Assembly: GCF_039539485.1 (NCBI RefSeq)
Contig: NZ_BAABDF010000006.1
Coordinates: 62,001 to 126,000 of the forward strand
DNA length: 64,000 nucleotides
DNA from: Celeribacter arenosi
GTDB taxonomy: Bacteria; Pseudomonadota; Alphaproteobacteria; Rhodobacterales; Rhodobacteraceae
Reading direction: 5' to 3'
Part shown: piece after piece, positions 59,168-64,000 of the stretch
How positions within the stretch are numbered: position 1 is the first letter of the stretch
How the letters are laid out: each line of letters opens with the position of its first letter
Position numbers and translations under genes: made by a program
Notes under the pieces: generated by a model
Told to the model about the DNA's origin: nothing
Database searches by the model: none
The model's input: the letters and a program-made list of their open reading frames with translations, nothing else

Positions 59168-60256
59168 ATGGCCAGCAAAATCGCCCCCCAGCCCGGCATC
59201 CTCGATATCGCCCTGTATCAGGGCGGGCAGAGCCATGTGCCCGGCCATGCCAACGTCATCAAACTTTCCTCCAACGAGAATCCGTTTGGTGCGCCCGAAA
59301 CGGCGAAACTGGCCTTTGCCAAAGCGGCCCATCACATGCACCGCTATCCGAACACCGATCACGCGGCCCTGCGCGCAGCCATTGCGGAGGTTCATAACCT
59401 CGAAGCGGACCGCGTTATTTGCGGTGTCGGTTCCGATGAGATCATCACGTTTCTATGCCAATCCTATGCAGGGATCGGCGATGAGGTCGTGTACACCGAG
59501 CACGGGTTTTCCATGTATCGCATCTCCGCGCTTGCCGCCGGTGCGACGCCGGTCTGTGTGCCTGAACGTGAGCGTGTCGTCGATGTAGACGCTATTCTGG
59601 GTGCCGTGACGAAAAAGACAAAGCTGGTCTTTATCGCAAACCCCGCAAACCCGACCGGCACGATGGTGGGGATGACCGAATTGACCCGCCTCGCAGAGGC
59701 GCTTCCCCCGCAGGCCATTCTGGTGCTCGACGGCGCCTACGCGGAATACGTCGAGGGGTTCGATGGCGGTGCCACGCTCGTTGAATCCCACGACAACGTG
59801 GTCATGACGCGCACATTTTCAAAAATCTACGGTCTGGGCGGCATCCGGATCGGATGGGGGTATGGCCCGCAGGAAATCATCGACGTGCTCAATCGCGTGC
59901 GCGGTCCCTTCAACCTTTCGGAGCCCCAACTTGCCGCCGCCGAAGCCGCCGTGCGCGATCAGGAGTGGGTCGAAAAGTGCCGCAGCGAAAATACACGGAT
60001 GCGGGCATGGCTCGCAGAGGCATTGATGGAGCTCGGGATCCCGTCGGATACCTCATGCGCCAACTTCATCCTCGCGCGGTTCCAGTCTGCCGCAGAGGCG
60101 CAGGCCTGTGATGCGTTCCTCAAAGACAACGGGATTATCGTGCGACAGGTTGGGGGATATGGTCTGCCCAATTGTCTGCGGATCACGGTCGGTGACGAGG
60201 CATCGTGCCGCCGCGTTGCCCATACGATCGGACGGTTCAAGGGTCAGGACATATGA
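59168..60256 (+). CDS. hisC: Histidinol-phosphate aminotransferase
   Basis: PLP-dependent fold-type I aminotransferase, 362 residues. KLSSNENPFGAPETA near the N-terminus is the HisC substrate signature. VFIANPANPTGTM holds the Asn/Pro cofactor site and TFSKIYGLGGIRIGWGYG contains the PLP Lys. C-terminal NCLRITVGDEASC carries the carboxylate-binding Arg. It may also transaminate aromatic precursors, which fits its coupling to tyrA (ATGA overlap) just downstream. ATG 59168 has AGAGAG upstream. Confidence 0.93.
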   Translation: MASKIAPQPGILDIALYQGGQSHVPGHANVIKLSSNENPFGAPETAKLAFAKAAHHMHRYPNTDHAALRAAIAEVHNLEADRVICGVGSDEIITFLCQSYAGIGDEVVYTEHGFSMYRISALAAGATPVCVPERERVVDVDAILGAVTKKTKLVFIANPANPTGTMVGMTELTRLAEALPPQAILVLDGAYAEYVEGFDGGATLVESHDNVVMTRTFSKIYGLGGIRIGWGYGPQEIIDVLNRVRGPFNLSEPQLAAAEAAVRDQEWVEKCRSENTRMRAWLAEALMELGIPSDTSCANFILARFQSAAEAQACDAFLKDNGIIVRQVGGYGLPNCLRITVGDEASCRRVAHTIGRFKGQDI

Positions 60257-61176
60257 GCGCTGTGATTTACCCCCGCGTCGCGCTCATCGGGCTCGGATTG
60301 ATTGCAGGGTCCATGTCGCTCGCGATGCGGCGGGCAGGGGTGGCGCAGGAAATTTCCGGCTATGCGCGGTCGAAAGAGACCCGTGATGCCGCGCGTGAAA
60401 TCCGGCTGGTGGACCAAGTGTGTGATAGCGCCGCCGCCGCCGTCGAAGGTGCCGATCTCGTGGTGCTCGCGGTTCCCGTGGGCGCGATGGGCGGCGTCAT
60501 GGCCGACATCGCACCGCATCTGAAAACCGGCGCCGTCGTTACCGACGTGGGGTCGGTCAAGCGCGCGGTATTCGACGCGATCCTGCCAAAAATGCCGCCC
60601 AACACCCATTTTGTCGGCACACACCCGATGGCGGGAACCGAACACTCGGGACCTCTTTCGGGCTTTGCAGAGCTATTTGACAACCGCTGGTGTCTGGTTG
60701 TGCCGCCCGAAGGCGCGGATGACGCACAGGTTGAAAAGCTCGAAACCTTCTGGAAAGCGCTCGGGGCCAATACCGAACGTATGGATGTCGAACACCATGA
60801 CACCGTGTGCGCCGTGGTCAGCCATATTCCCCACCTAATCGCCTACACGATGGTGGGCGTTGCCGATGACCTTAGCCGCGTGACAGATCAGGAAGTGATC
60901 AAATACTCGGCCGCCGGTTTTCGGGATTTCACGCGTATCGCGGCCTCTGATCCGACGATGTGGCGCGATGTGTTCCTGTCAAACAAGGAAGCCACTTTGG
61001 AAATTCTCGGTCGGTTCACCGAAGAGCTTTTCGCGCTGCAACGTGCGATCCGGACCGGCGATGGCGAGCAGTTGTTTGACTATTTCACACGCACGCGGGC
61101 CATTCGCCGCGGGATCATCGAAGCCGGTCAAGACACCGATGCGCCGGACTTTGGTCGCGCGCACAAGGACCCATGA
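60253..61176 (+). CDS. tyrA: Prephenate/arogenate dehydrogenase
   Basis: NAD(P)-dependent dehydrogenase of tyrosine synthesis, 307 residues. The dinucleotide loop is VALIGLGLIAGSMSLAM. VLAVPVGAM, TDVGSVKRAV, FVGTHPMAGTEHSG and the catalytic-region His in AVVSHIPHLIAYTMV follow, all family features. With the preceding aminotransferase it can supply tyrosine through arogenate or 4-hydroxyphenylpyruvate; which route is used is unknown. The start ATG overlaps the hisC stop, and the stop overlaps the next ATG. Confidence 0.93.
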   Translation: MSAVIYPRVALIGLGLIAGSMSLAMRRAGVAQEISGYARSKETRDAAREIRLVDQVCDSAAAAVEGADLVVLAVPVGAMGGVMADIAPHLKTGAVVTDVGSVKRAVFDAILPKMPPNTHFVGTHPMAGTEHSGPLSGFAELFDNRWCLVVPPEGADDAQVEKLETFWKALGANTERMDVEHHDTVCAVVSHIPHLIAYTMVGVADDLSRVTDQEVIKYSAAGFRDFTRIAASDPTMWRDVFLSNKEATLEILGRFTEELFALQRAIRTGDGEQLFDYFTRTRAIRRGIIEAGQDTDAPDFGRAHKDP

Positions 61177-61949
61177 TCCGGTTTTCGGGCATCCTTCTGG
61201 CGGGCTTGGTATTGGCTGCGCCGGCTCTTGCGAACCTTGACCGCTCTCCACTCCCGTCGCTTCGCCCGTTTGAGGCGGTCGGCGTCGTGGCCGCACCCGT
61301 AGCACCCGTTGCCAAAGCCACTTCATCGCAGAACCGCCTCGTCTCTCCCGTCCCGCGCAAACGTCCCGCAGGCCTCTCCGAGCGTGCGAAAAAAGCCGCG
61401 CGCAAAGCGGCCAGCTATGCCAAAAACGGATCGGTTTGTGGTGTAGCGGACATTCGGGGTCGCGCGCTTTCGGCGATTGCGAGCCGTGTGAAGGGCTGTG
61501 GCATTTCGAACCCCGTTGAGGTCACCGAAATCGCGGGTGTGAAACTAAGGGGCGGCGCGACAATCGACTGCACAACGGCCAAGGCCCTGCGCAACTGGAT
61601 TGAAAAGGGTGCAAAACCTGCGGTCGGGCGTTTTGGTGGGGGCGTGGCGGACCTGCGCGTTGTGGCCTCCTACGCGTGCCGCACGCGCAACAACCAAGCG
61701 GGCGCAAAGATTTCAGAGCACGGCAGAGGGCGCGCGGTCGACATCACGGCAATCGGCCTCGCAAACGGGCGTAACCTGACGGTCCTCAACGATTGGGACG
61801 CCGCGAAGGAGGGCAAGATCCTGCGCAAGATGCACCGCGCAGCCTGTGGGCCGTTCGGCACGGTGCTCGGCCCCGAGGCCAACAAATACCACCGCGACCA
61901 TTTCCATTTCGACACGGCGCGCTATCGCTCGGGCAGTTACTGCCGCTAG
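61173..61949 (+). CDS. Extensin-like C-terminal domain protein, exported
   Basis: A 258-residue secreted protein with an N-terminal signal (IRFSGILLAGLVLAAPALA). After a basic Pro-rich linker, the extensin-like domain starts near CGVADIRGRALSAI. It contains the metallo-site pattern SEHGRGRAVDITAIGLANG and the C-terminal DHFHFDTARYRSGSYC. These His and Asp residues resemble LAS-type peptidases, so peptidoglycan binding or cleavage is plausible. It is coupled to tyrA by a 4-bp overlap, although the functions are unrelated. Confidence 0.88.
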   Translation: MIRFSGILLAGLVLAAPALANLDRSPLPSLRPFEAVGVVAAPVAPVAKATSSQNRLVSPVPRKRPAGLSERAKKAARKAASYAKNGSVCGVADIRGRALSAIASRVKGCGISNPVEVTEIAGVKLRGGATIDCTTAKALRNWIEKGAKPAVGRFGGGVADLRVVASYACRTRNNQAGAKISEHGRGRAVDITAIGLANGRNLTVLNDWDAAKEGKILRKMHRAACGPFGTVLGPEANKYHRDHFHFDTARYRSGSYCR

Positions 61950-62947
61950 CGGATCACGATTTTCGGCGCAGGGGCGATCGGGATGAACCCGAGAACGATC
62001 ATGCCATCCCGCAGGGTCAGGTCCGCGTCGATGGTGTCCGATTTTCCGGACATTCCCGCCAGCAATCCTCCGGCCTGACGCGCGATACCGACGAGATCGG
62101 CGGGGATCACACCGGCCGCCGCCGCCAGATCGACCATCTCACGCCAGTTCGCTGCCTTGATCGCCAGTTTGCCACTGGGCGTGCCGGCCTCGTCCACATC
62201 CAAAAGCCCCGCCATTTGCAGGTCGAGCTTTCCCCAGGTCGCCGCGATCTTTGAAATCTCGATCCGGCGCGGTTGCGGGCGTGGGCCCTCTAGCGCGGTG
62301 ATGTCCCATGGCCGCTCAAATGTGACGGCCATCGTGGCCTCGAACCGTTCAAACCGGTCCGCAAGCAATCCGTCGGGATCCAGTTGCGACATCATCCCAT
62401 CCGAGGGGGCGAAATCGGTCATGGTGAGGTCGATGTCGTGGGTGAGGGGGCTATCGCTGCGCCTTTGGGTGGAAAACTGCGCCCCTGCCAAGGTCGCACC
62501 CCATCCCAGCGATGAGGCCAGTTGCGCGTTCTGCAATTCGCCGGAGGTATGGTCGAGCGTCAGGCGCGGTCCCGAGTCGACGAACAATTGGGCGACGGCA
62601 CCTTCGTGGCTCAGATCGATCTGCTGGTAGGGTGTCGCGATCTGGGCGGTCGGGGACAAAGTCGCGGTGAGATGCGTCGGCGACAGCGCGCGACTTTCGA
62701 TCGTCAGGCTTTGTGCGGAAAACGCAACGCCGGTTCTTGGATCGGCAAACAGCGGCTCACTGATCCGGGTGTTAAAGCCGACAGGAAAGCCAGTGGTATC
62801 CACGCTGCGCGATTCCGCCTGCCAGCCTTCGACAGAGCGATCTTCGATCCATTGCGCGATGGCGCGTTCGTTGGTGCCCGCGCCGATGACCCAATAGGCG
62901 CACCATCCGGCGATCAACACAATTGCCGCGATCAAAAGTTTGCGCAT
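61946..62947 (-). CDS. DUF2125 domain protein, membrane-anchored
   Basis: A 333-residue envelope protein with an N-terminal membrane anchor (LLIAAIVLIAGWCAYWVIG). The rest is a beta-rich AsmA-like layout; the family motif is seen as TTGFPVGFNTRISEPLFADP. DUF2125 is widespread in alphaproteobacteria without known function, but related folds transport or shield lipids in the periplasm. It converges on the extensin-like gene, overlapping it by 4 bp. Confidence 0.88.
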   Translation of the reverse strand: MRKLLIAAIVLIAGWCAYWVIGAGTNERAIAQWIEDRSVEGWQAESRSVDTTGFPVGFNTRISEPLFADPRTGVAFSAQSLTIESRALSPTHLTATLSPTAQIATPYQQIDLSHEGAVAQLFVDSGPRLTLDHTSGELQNAQLASSLGWGATLAGAQFSTQRRSDSPLTHDIDLTMTDFAPSDGMMSQLDPDGLLADRFERFEATMAVTFERPWDITALEGPRPQPRRIEISKIAATWGKLDLQMAGLLDVDEAGTPSGKLAIKAANWREMVDLAAAAGVIPADLVGIARQAGGLLAGMSGKSDTIDADLTLRDGMIVLGFIPIAPAPKIVIR

Positions 62948-63032
62948 CGTAAATGCCCTATCAGTGGTTTTGACTTCTTCCTGTGTGCGTGTTTAACGGT
63001 CGCGCAGGCGGGAGCAAAGGGAAAGCGCGACC

Positions 63033-63575
63033 ATGGACATGCGCGACGGTTTTTGGGTGTTTGGATACGGGTCCCTTATGTGGAACCCGGAGTTCGAGTT
63101 TGTCGAACGCATTCCGGCGCGCCTTAGCGGGTTTGCGCGCTCTTTCTGCATGTGGTCGATCCACCATCGCGGCACGCCCGAAGATCCGGGACTTGTGCTG
63201 GCGCTGGACGAAGATGCGTCCGCGCATTGCCGTGGGCTCGCCTACCACATCGGCGCGGACCGAGCGGTCGACGTTCTCGCCGCGCTGCGCGAGCGGGAGC
63301 TGGTGTCATCCGCCTATATTGAAACGCACGTCGATCTGCTCCTTGATGACGGACGCACCCAGACCTCGCTGGCCTATGTTGTTGACCGCGACCATGCGCA
63401 ATATACCGGTGCCCTTTCGCTGGCACGTCAGGCGGACATCATCGCGGCGGCCTGCGGTGGGCGGGGTGCGAATTGCGAGTATCTTTTCAACACCACCCGC
63501 CACCTCGCGGAACTCGGCATGCGTGATCCGGTGCTGGAGGAGCTATCGGATATGGTGCGCCACCGCCTCACTTAA
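63033..63575 (+). CDS. Gamma-glutamylcyclotransferase (ChaC-like)
   Basis: A 180-residue enzyme of the ChaC family that releases 5-oxoproline from glutathione. The opening FWVFGYGSLMWNPEF is the ChaC glycine-rich substrate loop. FCMWSIHHRGTPEDPGLVLAL follows, and the proposed catalytic Glu lies in ELVSSAYIETHVDLLL. Together with gshB and the GST it is part of glutathione turnover in this genome. The ATG at 63033 is used; a second in-frame ATG two codons later is equally possible. Confidence 0.9.
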   Translation: MDMRDGFWVFGYGSLMWNPEFEFVERIPARLSGFARSFCMWSIHHRGTPEDPGLVLALDEDASAHCRGLAYHIGADRAVDVLAALRERELVSSAYIETHVDLLLDDGRTQTSLAYVVDRDHAQYTGALSLARQADIIAAACGGRGANCEYLFNTTRHLAELGMRDPVLEELSDMVRHRLT

Positions 63576-63672
63576 GCAGCCAGAGCAATTGACGCGAAAT
63601 CGATTGTTGGCTTGTCCCTCTGCCTCTTCTATCGTGACTGCGATGCGAATTGACAGGTCAGGACACGGTCAG

Positions 63673-64000
63673 ATGGACCAACCCGATCGCGAGGCCGAGC
63701 TCCATTTCTCACAGCCCGTCCGGCAAATCACTTTGATGGTGATTGTGCTCGGGCTGGTTTCGTTTGGTTTCTACGTGGCCTTGCCGCGCGTGCTACCCGT
63801 GTTTCTCGCCAATCCCTATCTGAACGGCTTTATCGGGATGGTGTTTGTCATCGGGATTCTGGCCTGTATCTGGCAGGTGGTTCAATTGGTGGCTTCTGTC
63901 CATTGGATTGAACGTTTCTCGGGTGCGCGACCGGGTGGAAACAGCAAAGACGCCCCCCGTCTTCTGGCGCCCCTCGCGGCGCTGATGCGCGATCGTGGTG
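63673..64000 (+). CDS. ExbB/TolQ-like proton channel protein (N-terminal part, cut by window edge)
   Basis: The open frame continues past the right edge; 109 residues are visible. Two hydrophobic helices (ITLMVIVLGLVSFGFYVALP and GFIGMVFVIGILACIWQVVQLV) are followed by DAPRLLAPLAALMRDRG, which resembles Rhodobacteraceae proteins annotated as biopolymer transporter ExbB. The core MotA/TolQ domain would lie outside the window, so the assignment is tentative. An in-frame ATG at 63643 would add ten residues. Confidence 0.55.
   Translation, partial: MDQPDREAELHFSQPVRQITLMVIVLGLVSFGFYVALPRVLPVFLANPYLNGFIGMVFVIGILACIWQVVQLVASVHWIERFSGARPGGNSKDAPRLLAPLAALMRDRG

Overview
The window is chromosomal DNA from an alphaproteobacterium, most probably a marine Rhodobacteraceae (Roseobacter-group) strain. 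The evidence is the high-GC coding style with GTG/TTG starts, the hisS-hisZ-hisG cluster, the B12-dependent ribonucleotide reductase, an RpoH sigma factor, DUF2125 and DUF1489 genes, a VPLPA-type C-terminal sorting tail and CtrA-like sites at comM. No rRNA, tRNA, CRISPR array or transposase was recognised.\n\nLayout: (1) 1-20.4 kb is housekeeping: trpS (cut by the left edge), an apparently inactive rhomboid, murJ-glnD-lipoprotein, rsmI-yraN-gshB, comM, a GST, a phosphatase/cobU pair, rpoH, coaBC-dut-ThiF, an M3 oligopeptidase, a CDF transporter and an SH3 protein. (2) 20.5-28 kb is mixed: a 2-hydroxyacid dehydrogenase, an AT-rich orphan membrane protein, csbD with an EcfG-like promoter, a pirin, panC-panB, and small proteins. 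(3) 28-35.8 kb is accessory: a surface protein with fifty hexapeptide repeats, a remnant of a BMP-type gene, a LysR-divergent redox cluster (MsrQ, NmrA-like reductase, SnoaL-like protein, DUF2218), and a lone reverse transcriptase behind a structured leader of about 320 nt. (4) 35.8-45.2 kb is one leftward unit, xdhA-xdhB-xdhC followed by a BMP-type nucleoside/purine ABC importer, which fits uptake plus oxidation of purines. (5) 45.4-64 kb is housekeeping again: dnaE, a lipoprotein, slyX, hisS-hisZ-hisG, nrdJ, a GH3 hydrolase, rpsD, hisC-tyrA-extensin-like, ChaC and the start of an ExbB/TolQ-like gene.\n\nThe most interesting locus is the reverse transcriptase at 33813-35297. It has a full catalytic core (YSDD), no group II intron or retron hallmarks, base composition unlike its neighbours, its own sigma70-like promoter and a folded 5' leader. 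That layout resembles the antiviral DRT2-type systems, in which a non-coding RNA upstream of the RT is the template. The leader carries two near-identical CCGnCTGT boxes exactly 81 nt (27 codons) apart at the base of a predicted stem, and the cDNA-sense segment between them has no stop in two of three frames. This is what a concatemer-templated reading frame would need, but it is a hypothesis from sequence alone.\n\nThe accessory block is bracketed by two copies of a BMP gene 3' end (30099-30140, and 35843-35884 inside the intact gene), so it may have arisen by duplication or insertion at this locus. All family assignments rest on recognised motifs; no search was run.
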